From UMGS1958 sp045542415 (lineage in GTDB: Bacteria > Bacillota > Clostridia > UBA1381): DNA of 64,000 bases. Location: contig JAZQKZ010000078.1 in assembly GCA_045542415.1 (NCBI GenBank), positions 1 to 64,000 on the forward strand, written 5' to 3'. Shown one piece after another: positions 9,002 through 18,415 of the stretch (position 1 is the first letter of the stretch; each line of letters opens with the position of its first letter). Both the position numbers and the translations under genes were made by a program. The notes beneath the pieces are model-generated. The model saw only the letters and a program-made list of their open reading frames with translations. It made no database searches and was not told the origin of the DNA.

Positions 9002-10213
9002 TTAATTTGACTCTATATTTTCTGTGAGTCTTACTCCGATATCAATTGTAGAACTGTCACGGAGAATCTTGAAGCTGAGCATATCTCCCGGCTTCTTTTT
9101 ATCACGGATTTCGTTGATTTCGGCTGACGATGAAACCTTTTGTCCGTCAACCTCCAAAATCATATCGCCCTCTCTCAGACCTGATTCAGCGGCACCAGAG
9201 CCCTCCTGTACCGAGCTGATAAATAAGCCGTAGCGTGTTTCCTGAATGCCGATACCTACAAGCGGTCTGCCTGTAACATATCCGGCTGAAATAAGGTCAT
9301 CAATTATCGGCTTTGCCTCTGAAATTGCAATTGCAAATCCCATACCCTCTACGCCTGATGATGAAAGCTTTACAGAGTTGATGCCGATAATTTCACCGTA
9401 CTGGTTGATTAACGCACCGCCGCTGTTACCTGAATTGATTGCGGCATCTGTCTGGATGAGGTTATAGGTTCTGTTCTCAATTGTCATTGTACGGTTAACG
9501 GCACTGATGATACCTGCCGTTACCGAGCCTGAAAATTCCTGACCCATCGGGTTACCGATTGCAACCGCCAGCTCGCCGACCTGCAAGTTTTCGCTGTCGC
9601 CAAGTGTTGCGGCAGTAAGTGTGAGGTCTGTTTCTACCTTTAATACTGCAAGGTCCGTTTTAACGTCCTGACCCACAAGCGTTGCAGTAAGCTCTTCTCC
9701 GGTGTTTAAGATAACTGAAATCTCTGTAGCACCGTCAATTACATGCTGGTTGGTTACAATATATCCGTCTGTTGAGATAATTATACCTGAGCCTGTACCC
9801 TGCTCAACGGTTTCGCTTCCGGCAGCATTGGGGTCCTGAGTATAATAATAACGTCCGGTAAACGGATCGTAATATCTCTGAGGCTGAACTGTAGTTTTAT
9901 TTATAACACCCACCACGCTCGGTCCTACCTGTGCAGCAATCTGCGGAATGGTAAGTACCTGACCTGATGTTGTGTTTGAAATCAATGCAGTGTCATTTGA
10001 AGCAATAGTATTTACTGAAGCACGCTGTGTCACTGTCGGCTGATTCTGCTTGAAATAGGTGACTGTAACAGTCGTAAAGATTGCGGCTGTAAATATACTT
10101 GCCGCAAGTGCTGAGCAGATAGCTGCAACTGCAACATTCGGAGATTTTCTCTTTTTCTCCTTACGCTCGTATATAATTAAGTCTGTAGAATCTGTATGCG
10201 GATATTTTCTCAT
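9002..10213 (-). CDS. htrA: HtrA/DegP-like serine protease with PDZ domain
   Basis: A 403-residue membrane-anchored protease. A short cytosolic start is followed by one transmembrane helix (about residues 27-53), a linker, a trypsin-like domain with the full triad H157 (TNQHVID), D187 (KTDLAVLK) and S264 (NSGNSGGAL), and one C-terminal PDZ domain (about 300-400). The family degrades or refolds damaged exported proteins on the outer face of the membrane. It is single, divergent from polA, and its upstream region is rich in TGTAAA motifs, which could mean envelope-stress control. The length and architecture are those of Gram-positive HtrA proteins. Confidence 0.95.
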   Translation of the reverse strand: MRKYPHTDSTDLIIYERKEKKRKSPNVAVAAICSALAASIFTAAIFTTVTVTYFKQNQPTVTQRASVNTIASNDTALISNTTSGQVLTIPQIAAQVGPSVVGVINKTTVQPQRYYDPFTGRYYYTQDPNAAGSETVEQGTGSGIIISTDGYIVTNQHVIDGATEISVILNTGEELTATLVGQDVKTDLAVLKVETDLTLTAATLGDSENLQVGELAVAIGNPMGQEFSGSVTAGIISAVNRTMTIENRTYNLIQTDAAINSGNSGGALINQYGEIIGINSVKLSSSGVEGMGFAIAISEAKPIIDDLISAGYVTGRPLVGIGIQETRYGLFISSVQEGSGAAESGLREGDMILEVDGQKVSSSAEINEIRDKKKPGDMLSFKILRDSSTIDIGVRLTENIESN

Positions 10214-10527
10214 ATAAATTTCCCCTTTTTTATTTTATCCTGATTATATAATACCATATTATTTTGACGTGCGTATTACGGAATTGTAAATAAATATAAT
10301 ATATATTGTGAACAAATTGTAAACAATTCCGCAATACATCCAATGCACACGTTGAGATATATGTAAATCTCTTTGCACTTATATAATATCATAAGTTTTT
10401 TACAAAAGTTGAGATTATATGTAAATAAACCGAATATTTTTTGTAAATAAGATATGTACACCTTGACAAAGCTTTGAATATGTTATAAAATATGTAAATG
10501 CAAATGATTTGCAATAAGGAGGGTATA
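10214..10527. promoter_or_regulatory. htrA-polA divergent control region
   Basis: No gene lies here. It holds a 15-base inverted repeat with one mismatch (10273-10287 and 10323-10337) and six TGTAAA hexamers on the plus strand (10285, 10318, 10362, 10420, 10442, 10493), more than expected by chance even at this AT content. TGTGAA-N5-TGTAAA at 10307-10323 is close to a WalR/PhoP-type direct repeat. A polA promoter fits TTGACA (10463-10468) with TAAAAT (10486-10491), 17 bases apart. Confidence 0.5.
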
Positions 10528-13176
10528 ATGAAAAGATTATTGATTCTCGATTCAAACAGTATCTTAAACCGTGCATATTACGGAGTGCGTCCGTTGTCGG
10601 CAAGTGACGGAACGCCTACGAATGCGGTTTATGGATTTTTAAATATACTGATAAAGCTTATAAGTGATTTCAAGCCTGATTACTTGTGTGCGGCATTTGA
10701 CTTGAAAGCTCCTACCTTCCGTCATAAGATGTATGACGGCTATAAGGCACAGAGAAAGCCTATGCCGGAGGAGCTTGCAAAGCAGATGCCGATATCAAAG
10801 GAAATACTGTCGCTTATGGATGTACCGCTTTTACAGCTTGAGGGATATGAGGCGGACGATATCATAGGAACAGTTTCGCGTATCTGCGGCGAAACGGGCG
10901 TGGAATGTTATATCGCCACAGGCGATAAGGATGATTTGCAGCTCGTTTCACCTACAACAAGAGTTATACTTACCGTATCCAAATACGGTACTCCGGAGAC
11001 AACCGTATATGATGAGGCGGCGGTTAAGGAGAGATACGGAGTAACACCGGGTGAGTTTATTGATATAAAGGCACTTATGGGTGACGCGTCGGATAATATT
11101 CCCGGCGTTGAGGGAATAGGTGAAAAGGGTGCGATGAGCCTTATTTCGCAGTTCCATTCAATAGAATATATATACGATAATATTGATGATGTGGGAGTAA
11201 AAGGCAAGAAGCTTGAAAAGCTTAAAGCGGGAAAGGAAATGGCACAGCTGTCAAAGCAGCTTGCAACAATAGATTTGAATGTTCCGCTTGAGTTTGATAT
11301 GGAGAGCTGTCGGTTTGACGGTGTGGCAGAGGACAATGGAGGGTTGTATAAAATTCTTCATACTCTTGAGCTTAAAAGTGTAATAAAGAAATTTAATCTC
11401 ATACCTCCCTCGGATGCACCGGATATTGCCGTTATGACAGATATTTTTGACGGAACGCAGATAAGTGAAATAGGCACTGCTGCGGAGCTTGGAAAAATAT
11501 TGGCAGAGCTTTCGGAGTATGAGCTGATTCCTGTATTTGCCGGGAATACATTAACGGGAATAGCGTTTGCGTCGGATAAAAAAGCATATTATACATCTTA
11601 TCTCATTGACTCCGCAGAGCTGATTGAAGTGGTAAAGACAAGTCTGGCAGATGCGAATGTTAAAAAGACAGTCAATGATATAAAGGATACAATAGTAAGG
11701 TTGTCGCCATATACTGAAATCAACGGAATATGCTTTGATACTGCAATTGCGGCATATCTCACTGATCCGGCGATAAAGGATTTTGATATACGTTCGCTTG
11801 CAGAAAAATATCTTGGTGTATCGCTGCCTGTGTCGGAAGCAAAGCAGATATCACTTTTTGACGAGGATGACGGCGACATGGAAATGTATGCCAGGTATGC
11901 ACTTGCCTTGAAGCCGCTTCGTGAGTTGCTTGAAAAGGCAATTGAGAAAAACGGTCAGGAAAAGCTGTATTACGAGGTAGAGCTGCCGCTTATATCAGTG
12001 CTTGCACAGATGCAGATAGAGGGATTTTTCCTTGATACGGATGAATTGAAGCGTTTTTCACAGTATCTTTCGGAGAAAATTGCAGCAGCAGAGGCGGTTA
12101 TATATGAATTTGCAGGGCATGAAATTAATATCAATTCGCCAAAGCAGCTTGGAGTTGTATTGTTTGAGGAGCTGGAATTAAAGCCTGCAAAGAAGACAAA
12201 AACAGGCTATTCCACAAATGCGGATGCATTGGAAAAAATAATTGACAAACACCCGATTGTCGGAAAAATTATTGAATACAGACAGTATGCAAAGCTCAAG
12301 AGTACCTATTGCGACAGCATGGGGGCACTTGTAAATCCGGCAACACATAAGATACATTCCGTATTCAACCAGACCGTTACGGTGACGGGAAGAATATCGT
12401 CAACTGAGCCTAATATGCAGAATATTCCGACAAGAACGGAGCTTGGCAGAGAGCTTAGAAAAATGTTTACGGCATCTCCGGGAAATGTACTTGTTGATGC
12501 GGACTATTCGCAGATTGAATTAAGAGTTCTCGCACATCTTGCAGACGATGAAACGATGATAAATGCATTTAAGAACGGTGAGGATATCCATGCAGTAACA
12601 GCCTCGCAGGTACTTGGAATACCGCTTGAGGAGGTTACAAAGGAGCAGCGTTCATCCGCAAAGGCTGTAAATTTCGGTATTGTTTACGGTATCGGAGAGT
12701 TCAGTCTCAGTCAGGATATAGGTGTGAGCGTTAAGGAGGCAAAGTCGTATATCGAAAGCTATCTTGAAAAATATCACGGTGTGCGAGAGTATATGAATAA
12801 TACAAAGGAAAACGCAAAAGAGAACGGGTATGTAAAGACAATGATGAACCGCATAAGATATATTCCTGAGCTGAGAGCATCAAACTTCAATGTCCGTGCG
12901 TTCGGAGAACGTGCAGCGATGAATACACCTGTTCAGGGAAGTGCGGCGGATATTATAAAGCTTGCAATGGTAAGAGTGTATGAGAGACTGAAAAAAGAGG
13001 GCTTGAAATCAAAGCTTATACTTCAGGTTCATGACGAGCTGATTGTTGAAGCGTGTGAGGCTGAGGTTGAAGTAGTTAAGCTTATTCTTAAAGAGGAAAT
13101 GGAAAATGCGGTTTCTCTTAAAGTACCTCTTGTTGTGGATATGTCCACAGGCAAGAGCTGGTATGATGCTAAATAA
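10528..13176 (+). CDS. polA: DNA polymerase I
   Basis: An 882-residue family A polymerase for replication and repair. The N-terminal 5'-3' exonuclease domain (about residues 1-290) includes LILDSNSILNRAYYG, the acidic YEADD and the GDASDN loop. The middle 3'-5' exonuclease-like domain seems inactive: the first exo motif position reads VFAGNT instead of an acidic DxE. The polymerase domain carries motif A (DADYSQIELR), motif B (RSSAKAVNFGIVYG) and motif C (VHDELIVE). The start at 10528 is set by AAGGAGGG at 10516-10523, not by the in-frame ATG at 10498. Loss of proofreading is common in Firmicutes PolA. It is followed closely by znuA. Confidence 0.97.
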   Translation: MKRLLILDSNSILNRAYYGVRPLSASDGTPTNAVYGFLNILIKLISDFKPDYLCAAFDLKAPTFRHKMYDGYKAQRKPMPEELAKQMPISKEILSLMDVPLLQLEGYEADDIIGTVSRICGETGVECYIATGDKDDLQLVSPTTRVILTVSKYGTPETTVYDEAAVKERYGVTPGEFIDIKALMGDASDNIPGVEGIGEKGAMSLISQFHSIEYIYDNIDDVGVKGKKLEKLKAGKEMAQLSKQLATIDLNVPLEFDMESCRFDGVAEDNGGLYKILHTLELKSVIKKFNLIPPSDAPDIAVMTDIFDGTQISEIGTAAELGKILAELSEYELIPVFAGNTLTGIAFASDKKAYYTSYLIDSAELIEVVKTSLADANVKKTVNDIKDTIVRLSPYTEINGICFDTAIAAYLTDPAIKDFDIRSLAEKYLGVSLPVSEAKQISLFDEDDGDMEMYARYALALKPLRELLEKAIEKNGQEKLYYEVELPLISVLAQMQIEGFFLDTDELKRFSQYLSEKIAAAEAVIYEFAGHEININSPKQLGVVLFEELELKPAKKTKTGYSTNADALEKIIDKHPIVGKIIEYRQYAKLKSTYCDSMGALVNPATHKIHSVFNQTVTVTGRISSTEPNMQNIPTRTELGRELRKMFTASPGNVLVDADYSQIELRVLAHLADDETMINAFKNGEDIHAVTASQVLGIPLEEVTKEQRSSAKAVNFGIVYGIGEFSLSQDIGVSVKEAKSYIESYLEKYHGVREYMNNTKENAKENGYVKTMMNRIRYIPELRASNFNVRAFGERAAMNTPVQGSAADIIKLAMVRVYERLKKEGLKSKLILQVHDELIVEACEAEVEVVKLILKEEMENAVSLKVPLVVDMSTGKSWYDAK

Positions 13177-13198
13177 GGCAAAGGACGGAGACAGATTT

Positions 13199-14056
13199 AT
13201 GAAAAAAATATTATCATTATTACTTGTGTCGGTGATGCTGTTTGGAATTGCCGGCTGTAAAACGGAGAATGCCGGCACGGACGGTAAGCTTCAGGTATAT
13301 ACTTCATTCTATGCTATGTATGATTTTGCGAAGCTTATCGCCGGAGATGCGGCGGATGTGCATCTTATGTGTCCTGCAGGGGCAGAGCCTCACGATTATG
13401 AGCCGACTGCGATTGAAACCGCAAAGCTCACTGAGGCTGATATATTTATCTATAACGGAAACGGCATGGAGCATTGGGCGGATAAGCTTGCCTCAACTCT
13501 TGACGGTGTAACGGTAGTGTGTGCCTCGGAGGGAATTGTAAGCGAGTCGGCGAATGATCCGCATGTATGGCTTGACCCTCAAAATGCATATTTGCAGCTT
13601 CAGAAAATTCACGCCGCATTTGTAGCGGCAGACGGTGCAAACGCTGAGAAATATGATGCTAATTTAGCCAACTGTGCAGGTATGATTAAGGAGCTCGACA
13701 TGGCTTATGCGGATGTGATTTCCGCTGCGCCTATGGATACAATAGTAGTGGCACACGGTGCATACAGCTATTTGTGCGATGCCTACGGAATAGAGCAGCT
13801 TGCAATCGAGAGTGCATCGGGAGAAAGTGACCCGTCACCGGCGGCGTTGGCACAGATTATCGACAGCGCAAGGGCAAAGGGAATAAAGTATGTTTGTGCC
13901 GAGGAAATGAACAGCTCAAAGGTTGTGGATACTGTGGCAAAGGAAATCGGTGCTGAAACGGTAGAGTTGAACCCGTTTGAGGCATCGGCAGACTCAAAGG
14001 GTTACTTTGATGTCATGTATGACAATCTGGAAGTATTAAAGAGGATATTAAACTGA
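13199..14056 (+). CDS. znuA: Zinc ABC transporter substrate-binding lipoprotein
   Basis: A 285-residue lipoprotein with a signal peptide ending in lipobox GIAGC. It belongs to the cluster A-I metal-binding family. Likely ligands are His in EPHDYEP, His in PHVWLDP and His in VAHGAYSY, plus an acidic residue further on. It lacks the long His-rich loop of many ZnuA proteins. Binding outside the membrane would pass zinc (or possibly manganese) to ZnuB. The ATG at 13199 follows a GGACGGAG site. It lies 22 bases after polA and one base before znuC, so it is the first gene of znuACB-zur. Zinc is preferred because of the operon's regulator. Confidence 0.92.
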   Translation: MKKILSLLLVSVMLFGIAGCKTENAGTDGKLQVYTSFYAMYDFAKLIAGDAADVHLMCPAGAEPHDYEPTAIETAKLTEADIFIYNGNGMEHWADKLASTLDGVTVVCASEGIVSESANDPHVWLDPQNAYLQLQKIHAAFVAADGANAEKYDANLANCAGMIKELDMAYADVISAAPMDTIVVAHGAYSYLCDAYGIEQLAIESASGESDPSPAALAQIIDSARAKGIKYVCAEEMNSSKVVDTVAKEIGAETVELNPFEASADSKGYFDVMYDNLEVLKRILN

Positions 14057-14057
14057 A

Positions 14058-14786
14058 ATGGAAATTCTTAAAATAGAGCATCTTAACTTTGACTATAGTG
14101 ATGCATCGGTTTTGCGTGATGTCAATTTCACACTCAACAAAGGTGATTTTCTGGGCATTATCGGTTCGAACGGAGCAGGTAAATCCACGCTGATTAAGCT
14201 GATATTGGGAATGCTGCCGTTTGAAAACGGGAAAATAACAGTTTTTGGTGAGGATATAAAAAATGCACGCAAGCGTATAGGATATGTTGCCCAGAAAGCA
14301 AATTCGTTCAACAGCGAATTTCCCGCAACTGTAAAAGAGGTTGTAATGGCAAACCTATATCCTAAAATGGGACTTTTTAAAAGATACAAAAAGGAGCATG
14401 AGGAAAGGTTTCAGAAAGTAATTGCTCAGGTCGGGCTTGAGGGCTATGAGAACAAGCTTATTGGCAAGCTGTCCGGCGGACAGCAACAGCGTGTTTTTAT
14501 AGCAAGAGCCCTTATAAGCGACCCGGAGCTGCTTCTTATGGACGAGCCGACGGTAGGTGTTGATGCACAGTCTGTAAGGTCGATAATGGAGCTTATAAAA
14601 AAGCTTAACGAAAACGGTCTTACAATAATAATGACAAATCACGATACACCGACGCTCGTGCAGGCATCCAATAAACTACTGATATTCTGTGAGCATGGAT
14701 ATGAGGAATTTGTGAACCGTGCAGATCTCACGCTCAATGAGGTTAATGATATTTTTGCAGGCAGGAGGAGGCATCATCATGGCTAA
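14058..14786 (+). CDS. znuC: Zinc ABC transporter ATP-binding protein
   Basis: A 242-residue ABC ATPase with Walker A GSNGAGKST (about residues 36-44), a Q-loop, signature LSGGQQQR (about 138), Walker B LLMDEP and switch His in TNHDTP. It energises metal uptake with ZnuB and ZnuA. Its last 8 bases overlap znuB; the znuB ribosome-binding site (AGGAGG) lies inside the znuC end, which is why the protein finishes in the basic, His-rich tail RRRHHHG. Whether this tail binds zinc or only reflects the overlap is not known. Confidence 0.95.
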   Translation: MEILKIEHLNFDYSDASVLRDVNFTLNKGDFLGIIGSNGAGKSTLIKLILGMLPFENGKITVFGEDIKNARKRIGYVAQKANSFNSEFPATVKEVVMANLYPKMGLFKRYKKEHEERFQKVIAQVGLEGYENKLIGKLSGGQQQRVFIARALISDPELLLMDEPTVGVDAQSVRSIMELIKKLNENGLTIIMTNHDTPTLVQASNKLLIFCEHGYEEFVNRADLTLNEVNDIFAGRRRHHHG

Positions 14787-15582
14787 TATTTTTGCGTATG
14801 AATTTATGCACCGTGCATTTCTCGTGGCAGTTCTTATAGCTCTGATAGCTCCCTGCATAGGCACGACAATTGTGCTTAAAAGGCTCAGTGCAATAGGTGA
14901 TGCGGCATCACATTCAGCACTTGCCGGCATTGCATTCGGTATAGTTATGGGAATAAACCCCGTTCTCGGTGCGGTGATATTCGCCGTGCTTGCAGTGCTT
15001 GGAATTGAGCTTTTCAGACGTAAATTCAGTTATTATCCTGAGCTTGCGACAGTTATTATAATGTCTGCCGGAATAGGACTGACTGCGGTTGTTTCGGGAT
15101 TTATTACTGACAGCTCGGAAAATCTGAACAGCTTTCTTTTCGGCTCAATTGTCGCAATATCGGACTTTGAGCTGTATATGACAATTGCACTTGCGGCGGT
15201 GGTTATTATAGTAACAAGGCTTTTAAGCAAGGAGATTTTTTACATAACCTTTGACGAGAGTGCGGCAGAGCTGGCAGGAGTGCCTGTAAAAAGCATAAAT
15301 TTCATTATTATGGTGCTTACTGCGATAACAGTCAGTGTTGCATCAAGAGCAGTCGGAGCGTTAATGATTTCGTCGCTGCTTGTAATCCCCGTTGCGGCGG
15401 CTATGATGATAGCAAAGAGCTATAGGGGTACGCTTATTCTTTCGGTGGTGTTTGCAGAGCTTTTTACAATACTCGGTCTTTTTATTTCATTTTATGCCGA
15501 CCTGCGTCCCGGCGGAACAATTGTACTGCTCGGTGTAATTGCGTTGGTTGTGCTTATGCTCATAAAGGGGAGGCGGGATTAA
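14779..15582 (+). CDS. znuB: Zinc ABC transporter permease
   Basis: A 267-residue ABC-3 family permease with about eight hydrophobic segments and the family's conserved SAIGDAASHSALAGIAFG near residues 38-55, the loop that contacts the ATPase. It forms the metal channel of the ZnuABC importer. The ATG at 14779 is preceded by GGAGGAGG. It overlaps znuC by 8 bases and the regulator gene by one base, so the genes are translationally coupled. Confidence 0.94.
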   Translation: MANIFAYEFMHRAFLVAVLIALIAPCIGTTIVLKRLSAIGDAASHSALAGIAFGIVMGINPVLGAVIFAVLAVLGIELFRRKFSYYPELATVIIMSAGIGLTAVVSGFITDSSENLNSFLFGSIVAISDFELYMTIALAAVVIIVTRLLSKEIFYITFDESAAELAGVPVKSINFIIMVLTAITVSVASRAVGALMISSLLVIPVAAAMMIAKSYRGTLILSVVFAELFTILGLFISFYADLRPGGTIVLLGVIALVVLMLIKGRRD

Positions 15583-15980
15583 TGGATATTGAAAAGCTTC
15601 TCGGAAATATAGGTCTTAAATGCACACGTCAGAGACGTGATATATTGAATATCCTCCGCAATGCACCTCAGCCCATGAGCGTGGAGGAGATTTACAGAGG
15701 CGTGGAAAATATGTCACTTTCGACTGTTTACCGTGCAATGGAGCTATTTTGCGAAAAGGGTATAGTTCAGAGCGAAACAATCCGTAACAGCGGTGAGCTT
15801 TACTACAGTTTAAGGGATCAAAGACACTGTCACTATGCGATATGTCTCGGATGTAATGAAATAAGATATGTTGATGTGTGTCCCGTGCATGAGCATGGGT
15901 TGGATATAAACGGATTTCAGATTACGGGGCATAAGCTTGAGCTGTACGGGTATTGCAATAAATGCTCAGAGGCAATTTAA
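15582..15980 (+). CDS. zur: Fur family metal regulator, probable Zur
   Basis: A 132-residue Fur-family repressor: a winged helix at residues 1-75 (GLKCTRQRRDILNIL, STVYRAMELF) and a dimer domain with the metal motif HCHYAICLGCNEI and a second pair, CNKC, near the C-terminus. The two CxxC pairs form the structural zinc site. Last position in the znuACB operon argues strongly for Zur, a repressor that senses zinc, over Fur or PerR, but the sequence alone cannot settle the metal. The operon would then be self-regulated. Confidence 0.85.
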   Translation: MDIEKLLGNIGLKCTRQRRDILNILRNAPQPMSVEEIYRGVENMSLSTVYRAMELFCEKGIVQSETIRNSGELYYSLRDQRHCHYAICLGCNEIRYVDVCPVHEHGLDINGFQITGHKLELYGYCNKCSEAI

Positions 15981-16010
15981 GGGACTTTTTTTACAGTCCC
16001 TTCTTTTTTT
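15979..16010 (+). terminator. Terminator of the zinc operon
   Basis: AAGGGACT pairs with AGTCCCTT across an eight-base loop and is followed by CTTTTTTT. It overlaps the stop codon of the regulator gene. Confidence 0.75.
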
Positions 16011-16155
16011 GTAAAAAAAGGTCAAAAAACTTAAAAAATTCCAAAAAATATGTTGAAATTTTGTCGCAAACAGTATATAATAAGTATATATAAAAGTTTA
16101 TTCGGTATTTTATTGATATTTATAACATGGAAAGGAATTTGGCGGTTAAATAAAT

Positions 16156-17133
16156 ATGGCGACAAGAAATGATTTTGAAAAAAGACAGCGTGAAAGACAG
16201 CGTCAGGCACGCATAAGACAGAAGAGAAACAGAACCATACTGACGGCTGCGGCTGCGGTGGCGGTGCTTATATTAGTGATAGTATCAATTGTATCATGCA
16301 GCAAGGGCAAGAATGATAATCAGGAATACGTTCCTGAAAATGTAAATGATAATATTTCAACTACTGCACTTCCTGTTGAGGAAAACAAGGCAGAGGGAGT
16401 AGCAAGTATTCCCGATACTGCGGAGGAAAACGATCTTTTGGAGATTATTGAAAATTCTTCGGGCGAGAAATATGCGTATCTGACATTTGATGACGGTCCG
16501 ACCGAGAAGATTACGCCCAAGGTACTTGACGTTTTACGCCGTTATAACATAAAGGCGACATTCTTCCAGGTGGGTTCATATATAAAGAAGCTTCCGGATA
16601 TGACACGCAGAGTTCATGAAGAGGGACATCTTATTGCAAGCCATTCATATACGCATAATTATGATAAGCTTTATGACAACAGCGAAGCTTTTACGGAAGA
16701 GGTTCAGGACTCGTACGGACTGATTACAGAGGTTATCGGCGAGGAGCCGTTTAAGCTTTTCCGTTTCCCGGGCGGCGGCTTTAATTCGGGTGATTACGGC
16801 AAGGCAAAGCAGGACTATAAGGAAGTTCTTAATGAAATGGGCTTCTATTATGTGGATTGGAATGCATTAAACGGAGATGCAGAGGGCAAGACGAAGAATG
16901 CAGCCGGATTGCTTGAGTATTTTAAGGACAGTATGCCGGATAACGGCGAGAATATTGTAATTCTCATGCACGATTCATCAACAAAGCAGGCAACAGTGGA
17001 TGCACTTGATGATATAATCGATTATCTTATCGGCAAGGGATATTCATTCCACCGACTTGATGATATTCCGTATTCAGCGGCAGCTGTATCGGCAGACGAG
17101 GCTCAGGCAACTGAGGCTCCGGAAGAAAACTGA
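16156..17133 (+). CDS. Membrane-anchored polysaccharide deacetylase (NodB domain)
   Basis: A 325-residue protein with a basic cytosolic start, one transmembrane helix (about residues 28-50), a 50-residue linker and a carbohydrate esterase 4 domain (about 105-300). Motif 1 is TFDDGP, the zinc ligands are in SHSYTH, motif 3 is RFPGGG, motif 4 holds DWNAL and motif 5 is LMHD. Such enzymes remove acetyl groups from peptidoglycan or other GlcNAc polymers on the outer face of the cell. It stands alone, with its own terminator. The substrate is probably peptidoglycan GlcNAc, since all catalytic motifs are present and no sporulation-specific signature is seen. Confidence 0.9.
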   Translation: MATRNDFEKRQRERQRQARIRQKRNRTILTAAAAVAVLILVIVSIVSCSKGKNDNQEYVPENVNDNISTTALPVEENKAEGVASIPDTAEENDLLEIIENSSGEKYAYLTFDDGPTEKITPKVLDVLRRYNIKATFFQVGSYIKKLPDMTRRVHEEGHLIASHSYTHNYDKLYDNSEAFTEEVQDSYGLITEVIGEEPFKLFRFPGGGFNSGDYGKAKQDYKEVLNEMGFYYVDWNALNGDAEGKTKNAAGLLEYFKDSMPDNGENIVILMHDSSTKQATVDALDDIIDYLIGKGYSFHRLDDIPYSAAAVSADEAQATEAPEEN

Positions 17134-17138
17134 AATTA

Positions 17139-17165
17139 AAGGAGGTGTTATATTAACACCTCCTT
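17139..17165 (+). terminator. Terminator-like hairpin after deacetylase gene
   Basis: AAGGAGGTGTTA and its exact complement are separated by three bases; only a weak T-rich tail follows. Confidence 0.6.
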
Positions 17166-17199
17166 ATATATTGTAATGATTCATTTTTAAATATGAAGT

Positions 17200-17227
17200 A
17201 AAAGACGGTGCAGGTGCATCGTCTTTT
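17200..17227 (-). terminator. Terminator of holA
   Basis: AAAAGACG/CGTCTTTT stem around a 12-base loop, just past the end of the minus-strand gene, with T-rich sequence following on that strand. Confidence 0.55.
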
Positions 17228-17231
17228 GCTT

Positions 17232-18242
17232 TCACCCATGTACGCATTCTGCAATGTAGCGCTCCAATGCCGCCCATTGCTCTACTAAGCCTGATTTTAT
17301 TTCAAAGTCAATTTCCGGAACCCGTGTAATCATTCTGATAAGCTGCTGCGTCTCAAAACCGCCTGCACTTATCAGATACTTTTCCGCAACAAACGGTGCG
17401 GCTCCTATTGCCGATGCGACCTCATACTTGTTTTTGCTGCCGCAAAGCTTGGTTTTCAAAATCTTTTCCGCACTGCCCTCTAAAAGATAAAGTATTCCGA
17501 ATGCACTCTCGCTTGAGGTACGCAGCTCGTTAACTACTTTCATAGCCTTGTCCGCATTGCGTGCCATTATTGCGTCGGTCAGGTCAAATATCTTTATTGA
17601 CATTGCTTTTGACACTACTCTGTCAATATCGCTTTTCGTTATTTCTCCGTCACAGTAGGACAGGAGCTTGTTAAACTCATTTGACAGATTGCTAAGTCCC
17701 GGATCGACTATTCCGACAAGATACGCCGCACAGTCCTTTGACATCTTTACCTTTGCCTTTAATGCCTGACGGTTTACCCATGTTATGAGATCCGACTCAC
17801 TCTGATATTTGAACTCTACTGCAAGCCCTGCCTTTTGCAAAGCCTTATACAGTACGCCTCTTTTATCAACCTCGCTCTCGTTGAATACTACAACGGCATC
17901 CTCCGATGTACGCTTAAGCTTTTCGAGCCAGAACTGTTTGACTTCCTCCGTTGCTTTTTTGAAGATTTTTGAATCACGGATAATTATAAGCTTCCTGTCC
18001 GCCATCATCGGAAATGTTTCCCATGCATCGTCATAAGCAGAAAGCGGAATATCCGTACCCTCAAGCTTCAGATGATTAAATTCCGGAAATCCGTTATCGG
18101 GAACAAGCTCCTCTATTTTCTTTTCATATGTTCTTTTTATATACTCCTCTTCACCGTAGAATAAATATACCGGTCTGAGCTTACCCTGAGAAAGCTCAGT
18201 CTTTAATCCTACAATATCCGAACCTGCACTGCTCCTCGCCAT
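17232..18242 (-). CDS. holA: DNA polymerase III delta subunit
   Basis: The 336-residue protein has the HolA start pattern (LRPVYLFYGEEEYIK, near residues 17-31) and the three-domain AAA-like layout of the clamp-loader delta subunit, which opens the sliding clamp and loads it on DNA. It has the family's usual degenerate ATPase core with no Walker A. A good AAGGAAATCAA ribosome-binding site precedes the ATG. In many Firmicutes holA is followed by rpsT; here a terminator and a convergent gene follow instead. The length is typical. Confidence 0.93.
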   Translation of the reverse strand: MARSSAGSDIVGLKTELSQGKLRPVYLFYGEEEYIKRTYEKKIEELVPDNGFPEFNHLKLEGTDIPLSAYDDAWETFPMMADRKLIIIRDSKIFKKATEEVKQFWLEKLKRTSEDAVVVFNESEVDKRGVLYKALQKAGLAVEFKYQSESDLITWVNRQALKAKVKMSKDCAAYLVGIVDPGLSNLSNEFNKLLSYCDGEITKSDIDRVVSKAMSIKIFDLTDAIMARNADKAMKVVNELRTSSESAFGILYLLEGSAEKILKTKLCGSKNKYEVASAIGAAPFVAEKYLISAGGFETQQLIRMITRVPEIDFEIKSGLVEQWAALERYIAECVHG

Positions 18243-18415
18243 TTGATTTCCTTTCCTATATAATGTATATTTTTCAAATAAACGGAAATAATCCTTATGT
18301 TACAAAAATATTTCACAAAAATAATTTGTATGCACTCCGCATTGTACCGGAATCTAAAATTTACATATGCTAATTATAGCATATAATTACCGTATTTTCA
18401 ATAGATTTGTGCGAA

